From CAWKPF01 sp963851415 (GTDB lineage: Bacteria > Acidobacteriota > Thermoanaerobaculia > Multivoradales > Multivoraceae): a DNA stretch of 64,000 nt. Shown one piece after another: positions 18,533-27,816 of the stretch. The DNA lies in NCBI GenBank assembly GCA_963851415.1, contig CAWKPF010000002.1:2666001-2730000 (forward strand), given 5' to 3'. A model generated the notes under the pieces. The model did no database searches. It was not told where the DNA came from and was given only the letters and a program-made list of their open reading frames with translations. Position numbers and translations under genes: made by a program. Every line of letters begins with the position of its first letter. Positions within the stretch are counted from its first letter, which is position 1.

Positions 18533-21133
18533 TCAGACGTCCAGATTGGCCGCGAGAGCATTCTCGGTGATAAACACGCGCCGCGGCTCGACCTGATCGC
18601 CCATCAGTGTGGTGAAGATCTCGTCGGCGCTGTACTCGTCTTCGATTCGAACCTGGAGGAGATTTCGGCGCCCGGGATCCATGGTCGTTTCCCAGAGCTG
18701 ATCTGGATTCATCTCGCCCAGACCCTTGTATCGCTGGACGCTGATGCCTTTCTTGGCAGCGGCAAAGAGGGTCTCCAGAAGATCGTCGAGGGTCGCGACT
18801 TCGAAGACCTCGCGGCTCTCACCAACACCGTGCGCGACCGTGAAGGAGGTGGCGCTCCACGCCTGCAGAGCGGCTTCGGAGTGGGCAAGCGCGCGGTACT
18901 CGGCGCTCGAGACCAGATCGAGATCGATGCTCAGCGAGCGTACGACCCCATCCCGACGGCTCTTGAAGAGAATCGAGGGAGTCCCTTCTTGCGGACGCAC
19001 GATCTGGACCTCGTGAAATCCCGAAGCCTCGATGATCTGAGCCACCCGCTCGAGCCGCTCCTGGTCCTCGAGCTGACGCCGATCGTGGAGTCCCTCCAGC
19101 AGTGCGATGCGCAAGGCGTCCGATGGATAGCCCCTCGAGGTGAGGCGGTCCAGCCTCTCCCGGAAGGTTTCGAGCTGGTGAAGCAATCGGCCGAGAGGGG
19201 CTCCCGACACCACGGACTCGGCATCGGAGCCGTTGCCACCCGTTGGAAAGTGCATCGTCAGCTGGTAGCTATCGCGGATCCGCGAGACCAGGAACTCCCG
19301 GTACTCCGTGTTGTCTTTGAGGTACTGGCTCTTTCGTCCCTCGCTGACCTTGTACAACGGCGGTTGCGCGATGTAGAGATAGCCGCGCTCGATGATCTCT
19401 CTCATCTGACGATAGAAAAACGTGAGGATCAGAGTGCGGATGTGGCTGCCGTCGACATCGGCATCACACATGATGATGAGCTTGTGATAGCGCAGCCGCG
19501 AAATGTCGAAGTCTTCTTTGCCGATCCCGGTACCGAGTGCCGAAATCAGGGTCTTGATCTCGTCGGAGGAGAGCATCTTGTCGAAACGCGCCTTTTCGAC
19601 GTTCAGGATCTTGCCCTTGAGAGGCAGGATCGCCTGGAACTGACGGTCTCGTCCCTGTTTGGCGGATCCTCCCGCGGAGTCGCCCTCGACCAGAAAGAGC
19701 TCGGAGAGCTCAGGCGACTTCTCACTGCAGTCCGCGAGCTTGCCGGGCAGGCTCGAGTTGTCGAGAGCCCCCTTGCGACGCGTCAGTTCGCGGGCCTTGC
19801 GGGCCGCTTCGCGAGCCCGTGCTGCGTCGAGGCCCTTTTCGATGACTCGCTTGGCGTCGCGGGGGTTCTCTTCGAAGTAGTTCGAGAGCTGCTCGTTGAT
19901 GACCTGCTCGACCCAGCCCTTGACCTCCGAGGAGACGAGTTTCTCCTTGGTCTGGCTGGAGAATTTCGGATCCTTGATCCTGACCGAGACGATCGCGGTG
20001 AGCCCCTCGCGAACATCATCGCCGCTCAGATTGTCCTTTCCCTTGTTGATTCCGGAGGATGCAGCGTAGGCATTGATCGTGCGCGTCAGCGCGGCGCGAA
20101 AGCCGGAGAGGTGTGCCCCCCCGTCGCGATTGTTGATCGTGTTGGTGAAGCAATAGATCTGTTCCTGGTAGCCGTCGTTCCACTGCAGGGCCACCTCGAC
20201 CGTTTCTCCTCCGGTTCCGTCGTCGCGCTCCTGGGTGAGAAAGATCGGCTCCGAATGCAGCGTCGTTCGATTGCGATTGAGGTGTTCGACGAAGGTCTTG
20301 ATCCCGCCTTCATAGGCAAAGGACGAGTGCTTGCCAGTACGCTCGTCGAGCAGGTCGATCTGGATGCCCCGATTGAGGAACGAGAGCTCGCGCAAGCGCT
20401 GCGAAAGCGTGTCGTAGTCGAAATCGAGCACCGAGAAGATCTCGCGATCCGGAACGAAGCGGATGACGGTTCCACTTTCAGTGGTTTCTCCGATCGACTC
20501 GATGGGAGCAACCGGTACACCCCGCTGGTAGCTCTGGTGCCAGGCCTTGCCATCCCGACGAATGTCGAGCTCCAGCTGCTCGGAGAGGGCGTTCACGACA
20601 GAGACCCCGACGCCGTGTAACCCTCCGGACACCTTGTAGGAGTTCTGATCGAACTTCCCGCCCGAGTGCAGCTCGGTCATGATGACCTCCGCCGCAGAGC
20701 GGTTCTCTCCCTTGTGGGTATCGACCGGAATTCCGCGGCCGTCGTCGCTGACGCTGACCGAACCGTCCGCGTGGATCACGACTTCGACACGAGAGGCATG
20801 GCCCGCCTGTGCCTCGTCGATCGAGTTGTCGACCAACTCGAAAACCATGTGGTGGAGACCCGTGGCATCATCGGTGTCACCGATGTACATCCCCGGACGC
20901 TTCCGGACCGCCTCGAGCCCTTTGAGGACCTTGATGCTCTCGGCGTTGTAGAGATTCTCGCCTCGCGGCGCTCCGGTGTCGGGACTCACCGGCACCGTCT
21001 CCGCGTCTGGACTCGGGCTCTCGGGGCTCTGCGTCTCAGGGTCTTCTGTCTCAGGCACCACATCCTCCTCCGGACTGCCTCCGGGGCACCCGGCAGGGCG
21101 CTCGTTTCCCTTGTCGTCTCTGGCGCAAACCAC
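18533..21133 (-). CDS. gyrB: DNA gyrase subunit B
   Basis: The ATPase subunit of gyrase, 866 residues with this start. The GHKL ATPase begins with YNAESIKVLKGLEAVRKRPG and has the ATP-lid GGLHGVGVSVVNAL. The TOPRIM domain shows EGDSAGGSAKQGRDR and CDADVDGSHI. An insertion of roughly 170 residues before QRYKGLGEMNP is the type seen in proteobacterial GyrB. About 60 acidic, proline-rich residues precede the conserved N-terminus. The GTG at 21133 is the most upstream start, but GTGs at 21061 and 21058 have a stronger GGAGG site and could be the true start. Upstream lies an AT-rich control region. Confidence 0.97.
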   Translation of the reverse strand: MVCARDDKGNERPAGCPGGSPEEDVVPETEDPETQSPESPSPDAETVPVSPDTGAPRGENLYNAESIKVLKGLEAVRKRPGMYIGDTDDATGLHHMVFELVDNSIDEAQAGHASRVEVVIHADGSVSVSDDGRGIPVDTHKGENRSAAEVIMTELHSGGKFDQNSYKVSGGLHGVGVSVVNALSEQLELDIRRDGKAWHQSYQRGVPVAPIESIGETTESGTVIRFVPDREIFSVLDFDYDTLSQRLRELSFLNRGIQIDLLDERTGKHSSFAYEGGIKTFVEHLNRNRTTLHSEPIFLTQERDDGTGGETVEVALQWNDGYQEQIYCFTNTINNRDGGAHLSGFRAALTRTINAYAASSGINKGKDNLSGDDVREGLTAIVSVRIKDPKFSSQTKEKLVSSEVKGWVEQVINEQLSNYFEENPRDAKRVIEKGLDAARAREAARKARELTRRKGALDNSSLPGKLADCSEKSPELSELFLVEGDSAGGSAKQGRDRQFQAILPLKGKILNVEKARFDKMLSSDEIKTLISALGTGIGKEDFDISRLRYHKLIIMCDADVDGSHIRTLILTFFYRQMREIIERGYLYIAQPPLYKVSEGRKSQYLKDNTEYREFLVSRIRDSYQLTMHFPTGGNGSDAESVVSGAPLGRLLHQLETFRERLDRLTSRGYPSDALRIALLEGLHDRRQLEDQERLERVAQIIEASGFHEVQIVRPQEGTPSILFKSRRDGVVRSLSIDLDLVSSAEYRALAHSEAALQAWSATSFTVAHGVGESREVFEVATLDDLLETLFAAAKKGISVQRYKGLGEMNPDQLWETTMDPGRRNLLQVRIEDEYSADEIFTTLMGDQVEPRRVFITENALAANLDV

Positions 21134-21244
21134 GGGCTCCCGCCCCTAGAGTGCGACTCATCCACAGCGGTGATTGAGGTGTGCGGATCGCTGGATCAGA
21201 CCAGCGCTTCGGAAAGGGGAAAACTGCATTTGCGAACAACAATG

Positions 21245-21273
21245 AAGATATCACAGGAACAAGTTGTTTACAA
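21245..21273 (-). promoter_or_regulatory. Candidate sigma-70 promoter of gyrB
   Basis: On the minus strand TTGTAA (21273-21268) and TATCTT (21250-21245) are separated by exactly 17 bp. Each hexamer matches four of six consensus positions. The segment is AT-rich in an otherwise GC-rich window and lies about 110 bp before the gyrB start. A perfect inverted repeat sits immediately upstream. Confidence 0.5.
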
Positions 21274-21275
21274 GT

Positions 21276-21306
21276 ATCTAAACCCTTTGTTTTCAGTGGT
21301 TTAGAT
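21276..21306. promoter_or_regulatory. Perfect 9-bp inverted repeat upstream of the gyrB promoter
   Basis: ATCTAAACC (21276-21284) and GGTTTAGAT (21298-21306) are exact reverse complements with a 13-bp gap, so the half-sites are 22 bp apart centre to centre, about two helical turns. The repeat lies 2 bp upstream of the candidate -35 and just after the recF stop. It could be an operator, an RNA hairpin ending the recF message, or a supercoiling-sensitive element. The first reading fits the spacing best. Confidence 0.45.
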
Positions 21307-21312
21307 TAAATT

Positions 21313-22437
21313 CTATGGCTCTTTTACGCGACCCGCGACCACCCGCCACTGATGGTCCATGCCGAGCCCCGCGAAGACCTCTGGACGATTGGAGCTGACG
21401 AAGGTCTGAGGGGCCCCGATCTGCGTCCTCCACAGTGCGCCCAGAGTCGGCCTATCGAGCTCGGTATCGAGGTCGTCGAGCAGCAGCAGAGGGTCACGGC
21501 CGGCCTCACGCAGGACACTGGCCTGCGCTGCGAGCAGGAGAAGTCCGAAGGCTTTTCGCTCACCGGCGGACGCGACCTGGCGGACTTCGAGGTCTCCCCA
21601 TAGGCACCGGACCCGATCGAGATGGGGACCGATCAAGGCGCGACGAGACTCCCTCTCACTCTTGGAGATCGAGTTCATTCGCTCCAGCAGCGCCTCGGGA
21701 CCGTCCAATACTTCCGGAGGGGAAGGTCGATACTCGATTCGAAGATCGGGATAGGGCAGCCCAGAGGCCTCCAACGCCTGGTCGAGCGCTCGATCGAGCG
21801 CCACCGCCTGTCGATGTCGCTCCCCGGCCACGACCGCAGCCGCCGGCGCGAGCACTTCGTTCCAGGCCTCCAGCCCCGCGAGCCCTTCCCGGAGGAGTCG
21901 ACGCTTGTGGTGCAACGCCTGATGGAAGCGGGAGAATTGTTCCCACGTCTCCGCTTTCCGGTTGAGGATGCCGCGATCGAGGAGCCTTCGGCGCAAGTCC
22001 GGACCTCCGATGAGCGTCTCGACTTCGGCACTCGACCAGGCCAGGAGCGGGAGCTTCTCGAGATGTTCAGCGATCGGCCCTGGCTTCTGGTTGACCGCCC
22101 GTCGCGGACCTTCTCGACTGTCCCAGCCGACCTCCAGCCGCGTGCGCTCGGCACCGGAGAGATTCGCTGCGACAAAGAAGCCGCTCGCTTCCGGAGCAGA
22201 CTCCCCTGCTCGATCGGCCCCCTCCCTGGCGACGGGCTCGTTCAGAGCGTCACGACGGAGACAATCGCCAAGCTGCCTGGTGCGAAAACTACGCGTCGTC
22301 GAGACCAGGTAGATCGATTCGAGCAGCGAGGTCTTACCCGCACCGGTACCACCCACAAGAAGATGACAGCCAGGCTCCAGGGACCACTCCAGGTCCTCGA
22401 GGTTTCGAAACCCTCGAGCGACCAGCTCGGCAATCAA
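21313..22437 (-). CDS. recF: DNA replication and repair protein RecF
   Basis: A 374-residue SMC-like ATPase that loads RecA at gaps with RecO and RecR. Walker A is GGTGAGKTSLL, the ABC signature region is SAGERKAFGLLLLAAQ, and Walker B is LLLLDDLDTELD. All are in the normal order and at normal length. The start appears to be TTG at 22437 (TTG ATT GCC GAG), which places RGFRNLEDLEW at the N-terminus as in other RecF proteins. It follows dnaN in the canonical order. Confidence 0.95.
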   Translation of the reverse strand: MIAELVARGFRNLEDLEWSLEPGCHLLVGGTGAGKTSLLESIYLVSTTRSFRTRQLGDCLRRDALNEPVAREGADRAGESAPEASGFFVAANLSGAERTRLEVGWDSREGPRRAVNQKPGPIAEHLEKLPLLAWSSAEVETLIGGPDLRRRLLDRGILNRKAETWEQFSRFHQALHHKRRLLREGLAGLEAWNEVLAPAAAVVAGERHRQAVALDRALDQALEASGLPYPDLRIEYRPSPPEVLDGPEALLERMNSISKSERESRRALIGPHLDRVRCLWGDLEVRQVASAGERKAFGLLLLAAQASVLREAGRDPLLLLDDLDTELDRPTLGALWRTQIGAPQTFVSSNRPEVFAGLGMDHQWRVVAGRVKEP

Positions 22438-22514
22438 GGTCTAGATCTCCGCAGGCGGATCGGTGGACGCCCGTTGACCGGCTGCAGTTCTCGGCAGGGA
22501 GACGGGGTGACCGA

Positions 22515-23612
22515 TCAAATCCGCATCGGCATGATCACGCACAGATAGCGTGCATCCGGGCCATCGACCGGAGCGCCGACACACTGACTGTTCTCGTCTT
22601 TGAGAAACAGTTGAACCGAATCGGTTCCCACTGCCTGCAAGAACTGACTGAGATAGTCGGGGTTGATTCCCAGCTCGATCTCGGGCCCCTCGTAGTTGCA
22701 GTCGACCTCCTCCACCGCCTCTCCGAGGTCCGGGTTGGCAGCAGAAACCACCATTTGTCCATCGCTCAACCGCAGTCGAACAGCACGCGCCCGGTCACCA
22801 GTCAGCAGAGCGACTCGATGCACGACATCGACGAGCTCCTTGCGCTCGAAGGCGGCCTTCTTGTCGTTGTCCTTGGAGATGACCTTTTCGTAGTCGGGAA
22901 AGGTCCCTTCGAGAATGCGGCAGATCAACTCGCGACGACCCAGTCGAAACGACAGATGGTGCTCACCACGACAAAAACGAAGCTCTTCACTGGCCTCGAA
23001 CCGCTGCAGCTCCTGAAGTGCCTTTCGCGGCACCAGCACACCCTCGGCAGCGCTGGCTCCCTCCTGGGCAGTCTCGACGAGAGCTAGACGATGTCCGTCC
23101 GTCGCGACCATCTCCAACGCACCGTCCTTGAGCTTCAACAACGCTCCGTTCAACTGGAAGCGCGACTCTTCGGCAGAGACGGCGAAGAATACCTTGCCGA
23201 TCATCGTCTTCACGTCGGCATAGGGGAGAGTGATCCCTTCGTCATCCGCGACCTCGGGGAGGCTGGGAAAATCTTCTGCCGACAGTCCGTGGATCTTGAA
23301 ACGGGAGCGCCCGGAAGCGATCCGTAGTTGGGATCCCTCTTCCAGATCGAGCTCGACCTCGTCTCCGACCATCGCTCGGATGATCTCGAGGAACTTGCGT
23401 GCTTGGACCGCCAAAGCTCCTTCGTCCTTGACTTCGGCCTCGCACCACGAAGTGAGGGAAACATCGAGGTCGGTTGCTGCAAGATGGAGCTTGCCATCGC
23501 GGGCACGAAGCAGCAGGTGAGACAGCACTGGAATTGTCGATTTTCGTTCGACGATTCCCTGCATGGGCGCGAGCTCGGTCAGAAGTTCGGCGCGATTGAT
23601 CCGAAGATGCAT
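22515..23612 (-). CDS. dnaN: DNA polymerase III beta sliding clamp
   Basis: A 365-residue clamp with three repeated domains. It begins MHLRINRAELLTELAPMQGI and ends with the conserved YLCVIMPMRI. Internal marks include ATDLDVSL, GRSRFKIHGL, EDFPSLPE and ATDGHRLAL. A strong GGAGGGG ribosome site lies 4 nt before the ATG. It tethers the replicative polymerase and binds MutS, DnaE and other partners. The C-terminal end forms the partner-binding pocket. Confidence 0.98.
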   Translation of the reverse strand: MHLRINRAELLTELAPMQGIVERKSTIPVLSHLLLRARDGKLHLAATDLDVSLTSWCEAEVKDEGALAVQARKFLEIIRAMVGDEVELDLEEGSQLRIASGRSRFKIHGLSAEDFPSLPEVADDEGITLPYADVKTMIGKVFFAVSAEESRFQLNGALLKLKDGALEMVATDGHRLALVETAQEGASAAEGVLVPRKALQELQRFEASEELRFCRGEHHLSFRLGRRELICRILEGTFPDYEKVISKDNDKKAAFERKELVDVVHRVALLTGDRARAVRLRLSDGQMVVSAANPDLGEAVEEVDCNYEGPEIELGINPDYLSQFLQAVGTDSVQLFLKDENSQCVGAPVDGPDARYLCVIMPMRI

Positions 23613-23984
23613 TCGACCCCTCCGTCTATCTTAGAAAGGGAATATAACAACACAGTAGCAGTCGTAGAAGTGGCGGTGGAAAAGTGGAATCCATGGTCCC
23701 GGACTCGGGTCGGCGGGAACGTTTGGCGTCTGCGAGCTGTGCATCGTGCTGTGGAATCGATGTGGAGGAAGTCTTCGTTTTCCGTGGATGAGTCAGTGTA
23801 GTCGGAATGGACTCGAATCTTCCGCATTTCGTAGACAGGTGCGTGCACAGGGATATCCGCGGGAATCCAGTAGCTTTTTCCACTGCTTCGGGCTCGAGAT
23901 CCAGGGGGGAGCGACGCGTGCTTCGAGCTCCACCGAAGCGGGATCGGGTGCCAGCAGAGAAAGGGGACCAGGTCGATCCGGGCT
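23613..23984. other. dnaA-dnaN intergenic region with DnaA-box-like sites
   Basis: This 372-bp stretch holds no convincing gene. It is more AT-rich than its surroundings. Near matches to the DnaA box TTWTNCACA with one mismatch occur at 23675-23683 (GGTGGAAAA, inverted) and 23876-23884 (TTTTCCACT). Further TGTGGA/TTTTCC words lie around 23748-23790. It may be a part of the origin or simply the DnaA-responsive dnaN leader. Confidence 0.4.
23641..23649 (-). promoter_or_regulatory. Candidate extended -10 promoter of dnaN
   Basis: On the minus strand the sequence TGTTATATT (23649-23641) reads as an extended -10 (TGn followed by TATATT). It lies about 29 bp before the dnaN start, leaving room for a short leader containing the GGAGGGG ribosome site. 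No good -35 is visible at 17 bp, which is acceptable for extended -10 promoters. Confidence 0.4.
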
Positions 23985-25319
23985 TCAGCCCAGCTCGTCG
24001 AGAAAGCGATCGAGAAGGCGGTTGAGGTCGGCGTCCTTGTGGCGGAGCTGTTCGATCTTGTCGACCGAGTACATCACCGTCGAGTGATGTTTGTCGTTGA
24101 ACTGCTTTCCGATCTCGGGGTAGGAGAGATCGGTCAACCGCTTGCAGAGGAACATCGCGACCTGGCGAGGAAAGGCGATCTGTTTCGAGTTCGTGCGACT
24201 CTTGATCTCGCGCACTTTCAAACCGTAGTGCTGGGAAACCGACTTGATGATGTCGGGAGCACTGATGCGTTGACTCGAATCAGGAAGGATGTCCTTGAGC
24301 GTCTCCCGAGCCAGTTCGATGTCGAGTGGGCGACCGGTGAGAGAGGAGAACGCGATGACTCGATTGAGCAGGCCCTCGAGCTCTCGAATATTCGATTTGA
24401 CCTGTTGAGCGATGAACAGGGCGACATCGTCTTGGAGGGGGACTCGTTCGAGCTCGGCCTTGCGCCTCAAGATGGCAATCCGGGTTTCGAGATCGGGCGA
24501 CTGGATGTCGGCGATCAGTCCCCACTCGAACCGACTTCGCAGGCGTTCCTCGAGGGTGGGAATGTTGCGTGGTGACGAATCGGAAGAAAGGATGATCTGT
24601 TTCTGTGCGCTGTAGAGAGCATTGAAGGTGTGAAAGAACTCCTCCTGAGTTCGCTCCTTGTTCGCGAGAAACTGGATGTCGTCGACCAGCAGAACATCGA
24701 TCGTTCGATAGCGCTCGCGAAAGGCGGGCATTCGATCGAAACGGATCGAGTTGATCAATTCGTTGACGAACTGCTCCGCGGTCAGGTAGAGGATCTTCGA
24801 GCTCGGATACCCTCTCAACACCTCATGTGCAGCGGCATGAAGCAGATGGGTCTTGCCAAGCCCGACGCCGCCGTACAGGAAGAGCGGGTTGTAGCTGTGT
24901 CCAGGACTCTCCGCGACGGCACGTGCGGCCGCATGCGCAAACTGGTTGGAGCTTCCCACGACGAAGGACTCGAAGCGGTAGCGCGCGTTGAACGGGCGCG
25001 AACCGACGACGGCTTCGGCGTGGGAACTGGAACCGTTCTCGTCTTCGCGTTGCACGGGACTCGCTTGGGAGCTTCGTTGATCTTCGACAGAGAACAGGAC
25101 TTCGTAGTCCGGGCCACGAAGGCCCGCCATCGCTCGGTTCACCATCGGACGGTAGCCCTCTTCGAGCGCGTTCACGAAGCGATTGCTGGGCGCGACCAGT
25201 ACCAGCTTGGACCCGTCCTCAGCGCCGAGTCGAAGCGGGCTGAACCAGGTTCGAAACTCCTCGGGAGGGAGCTCGTCCCGAAGACGTTTCTGGAGGCTAA
25301 ACCAAAGAGAATCCGTCAT
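23985..25319 (-). CDS. dnaA: Chromosomal replication initiator DnaA
   Basis: A 444-residue AAA+ initiator. Domain I (1-80) starts LWFSLQKRLRDELPPEEFRTWF. A short acidic linker follows, then domain III with Walker A GGVGLGKTHLLHA, Walker B LLVDDIQFL and the sensor/arginine-finger region ERLRSRFEWGL. Domain IV carries the DNA-binding signature GKQFNDKHHSTVMYSVDKIE. All functional motifs are intact. It is transcribed toward dnaN. A perfect DnaA box lies 24-32 bp upstream of the start, suggesting autoregulation. Confidence 0.98.
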   Translation of the reverse strand: MTDSLWFSLQKRLRDELPPEEFRTWFSPLRLGAEDGSKLVLVAPSNRFVNALEEGYRPMVNRAMAGLRGPDYEVLFSVEDQRSSQASPVQREDENGSSSHAEAVVGSRPFNARYRFESFVVGSSNQFAHAAARAVAESPGHSYNPLFLYGGVGLGKTHLLHAAAHEVLRGYPSSKILYLTAEQFVNELINSIRFDRMPAFRERYRTIDVLLVDDIQFLANKERTQEEFFHTFNALYSAQKQIILSSDSSPRNIPTLEERLRSRFEWGLIADIQSPDLETRIAILRRKAELERVPLQDDVALFIAQQVKSNIRELEGLLNRVIAFSSLTGRPLDIELARETLKDILPDSSQRISAPDIIKSVSQHYGLKVREIKSRTNSKQIAFPRQVAMFLCKRLTDLSYPEIGKQFNDKHHSTVMYSVDKIEQLRHKDADLNRLLDRFLDELG

Positions 25320-25585
25320 TTAGAGCCAGTTGGATCGTTGCGTTTTCCACACGCTTTTCAACAGCTGAGGAAAACGCACGGCCAGCCCTCTGGGAGCACA
25401 TGAAAGTCGCTGTAAGGGGGGAGCCGAGTGAAGGAGAACGATAGCATAGCTGAGCGACGAAACAAGAGATCTTCACGTTCGAATTCGACTCGAATCGAGG
25501 ACGAGATCGCTAAGGATTTGACTGTGTTTGAGTTGCGCTCAGAAACTTTTTTCAGGAGTGGTGCCCCGAAGAGGAGTCGTCACCG
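25320..25585. other. dnaA-mutY divergent intergenic region, origin candidate
   Basis: The 266-bp gap separates the divergent dnaA and mutY starts. It contains one exact DnaA box (25343-25351). It also has the palindromic word TCGAATTCGA near 25479, partly repeated as a nearby inverted copy, and a TTGACT word plus T-run before mutY. Only one perfect box is visible, so a full oriC is not demonstrated. Position next to dnaA makes it a reasonable candidate. Confidence 0.35.
25343..25351 (+). promoter_or_regulatory. DnaA box
   Basis: TTTTCCACA matches the consensus TTWTNCACA at every position. It lies 24 bp before the dnaA start, in the region expected for DnaA autorepression or origin function. 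Confidence 0.55.
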
Positions 25586-26692
25586 ATGAAGTCCGTGAGG
25601 GAGGCTGTCGGAGCGGACGAAGAGACGCTGCGAGCTTCACTGCTCGTGTGGTTCGGGCGTCGTCGTCGGGAGCTGCCCTGGCGAAAGACGAGTGATCCCT
25701 ATGCCATCGTCGTGTCGGAGTTCATGCTGCAGCAGACGCGCGTGGAGACCGTCCTTCGCTACTACTCTCGGTTTCTCCAGCGATTCGGTTCCTTCGACGA
25801 GTTGGCTCGGGCCGGGATCGATGACGTCCTCGCTCAGTGGTCGGGGCTCGGCTACTACCGTCGAGCTCGTTTCCTCCATGCTGCCGCGCAGGCCGTCGTC
25901 GGGCGTGGAGGTCTTCCCGAGACGGCCCGGGAGCTGCAATCGCTGCCGGGGTTCGGAAGCTATACGGCAGCGGCCGTGGCCAGTATCGCATTCTCGGAGG
26001 TGGTTCCCGTTCTCGACGGGAACGTCGAGCGAGTCCTGGCGCGAAGGCTCGCTCTCGAGGAGAATCCGAAACAGAAGATCGGCCGCGCAGCTCTCGAGGA
26101 GGCGGCCATGAGTCTGCTCGATCGTGATCGTCCCGGGGATAGCAATCAGGCACTGATGGAGATCGGGGCGACCGTATGCCGGCCTCGGAGACCACGGTGC
26201 GGAGAGTGTGTGCTACGACCGGGTTGTGTCGCATCGGAGACGGCGACGCAGGAGGTCTATCCTCTGCGGCGTACCCGCAGGGACCTCGTTCGTGAACGTC
26301 GAGTGGTGGCGCTTGTGGAGCAGGAGGGGAGACTGCTCCTCGTCAAACGCGCGCACGACAGCGAGCAGTTGGCCGGACTCTGGGAACTGCCCTGGGTGCC
26401 GGTTGGCGAGACCCAGGGCGTCGGCGAGTGGGCAGCCGGGTTCTCTCGTCGCTACGGTGGGGCCTGGTCCTTGGAAGAGACGGGACACACGGTTCGCCAC
26501 ACGATTACTCACCGGGCCCTCGAGGTCGAGGTGCGCGCGGCTCGAATGGAGATCGGAGGCGAGACGATCGGGGAAGGCGATGCCGGCGAGGCGGGTTGGT
26601 GGCGGCTCGAGCAGCTCGACGATCTACCGCTCGGTGCGCTGGTGCGCAAGTGCTTGGCAGATTCGCGTGACCGACCTTCGGCAGCGATCTAG
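25586..26692 (+). CDS. mutY: A/G-specific adenine glycosylase
   Basis: A 368-residue base-excision enzyme that removes adenine opposite 8-oxoguanine. The catalytic Glu45 is in SEFMLQQT and Asp144 in VLDGNVERV. The helix-hairpin-helix is LQSLPGFGSYTAAAVASI. The 4Fe-4S cysteines C198, C205, C208 and C214 have the exact C-x6-C-x2-C-x5-C spacing. From about 240 the protein continues as the NUDIX-like 8-oxoG-recognition domain. A clear AGGAG lies 8 nt before the ATG. It diverges from dnaA. Confidence 0.96.
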   Translation: MKSVREAVGADEETLRASLLVWFGRRRRELPWRKTSDPYAIVVSEFMLQQTRVETVLRYYSRFLQRFGSFDELARAGIDDVLAQWSGLGYYRRARFLHAAAQAVVGRGGLPETARELQSLPGFGSYTAAAVASIAFSEVVPVLDGNVERVLARRLALEENPKQKIGRAALEEAAMSLLDRDRPGDSNQALMEIGATVCRPRRPRCGECVLRPGCVASETATQEVYPLRRTRRDLVRERRVVALVEQEGRLLLVKRAHDSEQLAGLWELPWVPVGETQGVGEWAAGFSRRYGGAWSLEETGHTVRHTITHRALEVEVRAARMEIGGETIGEGDAGEAGWWRLEQLDDLPLGALVRKCLADSRDRPSAAI

Positions 26693-26727
26693 CTGCATCG
26701 GGAGCTCGATTGGCTCCTGCGCTGGTG

Positions 26728-27699
26728 TCATGTGGGGACCTGCGTGCCCGTGCCGCCCGAGAGGATGAACCAGCCGATGATCTTCTCGTGGGCGTCGCGG
26801 AGCCTTCGTGCGATGAGATGGCAGAGGACGCTGAGCAGGCGCGAACTGGAGACCTTCTCTACATTGAGGATCTTCTCGAGAACGTCGCGGTGGATCGAGA
26901 GCACGATGGCGCCGTCTTTGTCGGCCTTGGCATCCGCCGAGCGCGGTTGGTTGTCGATCAGTGCCATCTCCCCGAGGATCTCGCCCCGCTCGAGAAAGGC
27001 CAGGGCTTCCTCGCCAGCGCCGGGGATGTCTTTGCTGATCATGATCCTGCCGTTGACCACGACGTAGAGTCGGTCGCCTTCGTCCCCCTCTCGAAACAGC
27101 ATTTCGTTGGGGTTCAGCCGTTTCGCCTTGGAGAGTGAAGCCAGGAAGTTGATCTCCATGTTGGAGAGCTTCTGCTCGCGAAAGACTTCCCGCTTGGTCT
27201 CGATATCGATCTTGAACTCACCCGACGGCTCGTTGTGCAGAGCCCTCTGATCACGGGGCTGTGGACTCTGCGCGAAGAATCGCATCAGGCGGTCGTTGCA
27301 GTCGCGCAGCTTGCCGGAGAGGCTCTTCCACACCGACCAGTACAGGGCCACCCTGAAACCGCGATTCGACTCGAGCAACGGACGCAGCTTCTCGGGATCC
27401 AGAACCAGGGCATCGACGTCGGTCTCCGCGCTGACTTCGATGGCGAGCAAGGTCGGGTCGATCAGGATCACTTCACCGACCAGGTTGCCGGCGTCGAGGG
27501 TGGAGAGGGTGAATGGACCATAGGGAGTGTCGCGGTGCTGGCGCACCTTCCCCTTGAGGATGATCGCCGGCTTGCACTCCATATCGGGACCCAGCAAGGC
27601 GCTTCCTTCGGGGAAGTGCTTCTTCATTCCACAGGTACCCAGCAGAACCAATTGGTCCCGCGAGAAGTGTGAGAACAGTGGGGCCTGGCGAAGGTCCAT
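26728..27699 (-). CDS. Protein with two cyclic-nucleotide-binding domains
   Basis: A 323-residue protein made of two Crp-like beta-barrel domains, about 1-125 and 185-310. The second has the clearer phosphate-binding-cassette-like segment (GEILGEMALIDNQPRSADAKA region), while the first is more degenerate (NLVGEVILIDPTLLAIEVSA). There is no C-terminal helix-turn-helix and no obvious enzymatic domain. It therefore probably acts as a sensor through protein contacts rather than as a transcription factor. The family is common in delta-type proteobacteria. Ligand and partner are unknown. Confidence 0.8.
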   Translation of the reverse strand: MDLRQAPLFSHFSRDQLVLLGTCGMKKHFPEGSALLGPDMECKPAIILKGKVRQHRDTPYGPFTLSTLDAGNLVGEVILIDPTLLAIEVSAETDVDALVLDPEKLRPLLESNRGFRVALYWSVWKSLSGKLRDCNDRLMRFFAQSPQPRDQRALHNEPSGEFKIDIETKREVFREQKLSNMEINFLASLSKAKRLNPNEMLFREGDEGDRLYVVVNGRIMISKDIPGAGEEALAFLERGEILGEMALIDNQPRSADAKADKDGAIVLSIHRDVLEKILNVEKVSSSRLLSVLCHLIARRLRDAHEKIIGWFILSGGTGTQVPT

Positions 27700-27816
27700 C
27701 GAAATTGAAGTCTAGCGGGTTTCGCGCAGCCTGTACCACGCTCCTCTTGCCGGACACCGGGTCCCTGCCTCGGAGAAGTGCTCAGGCGCTCCAGACCTAC
27801 AGGGCCCTCGCCGGCT

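Noticed and set aside
21158..21166. DnaA-box-like TCATCCACA before gyrB
   Set aside because: One mismatch and isolated; not enough for an origin or DnaA control claim.
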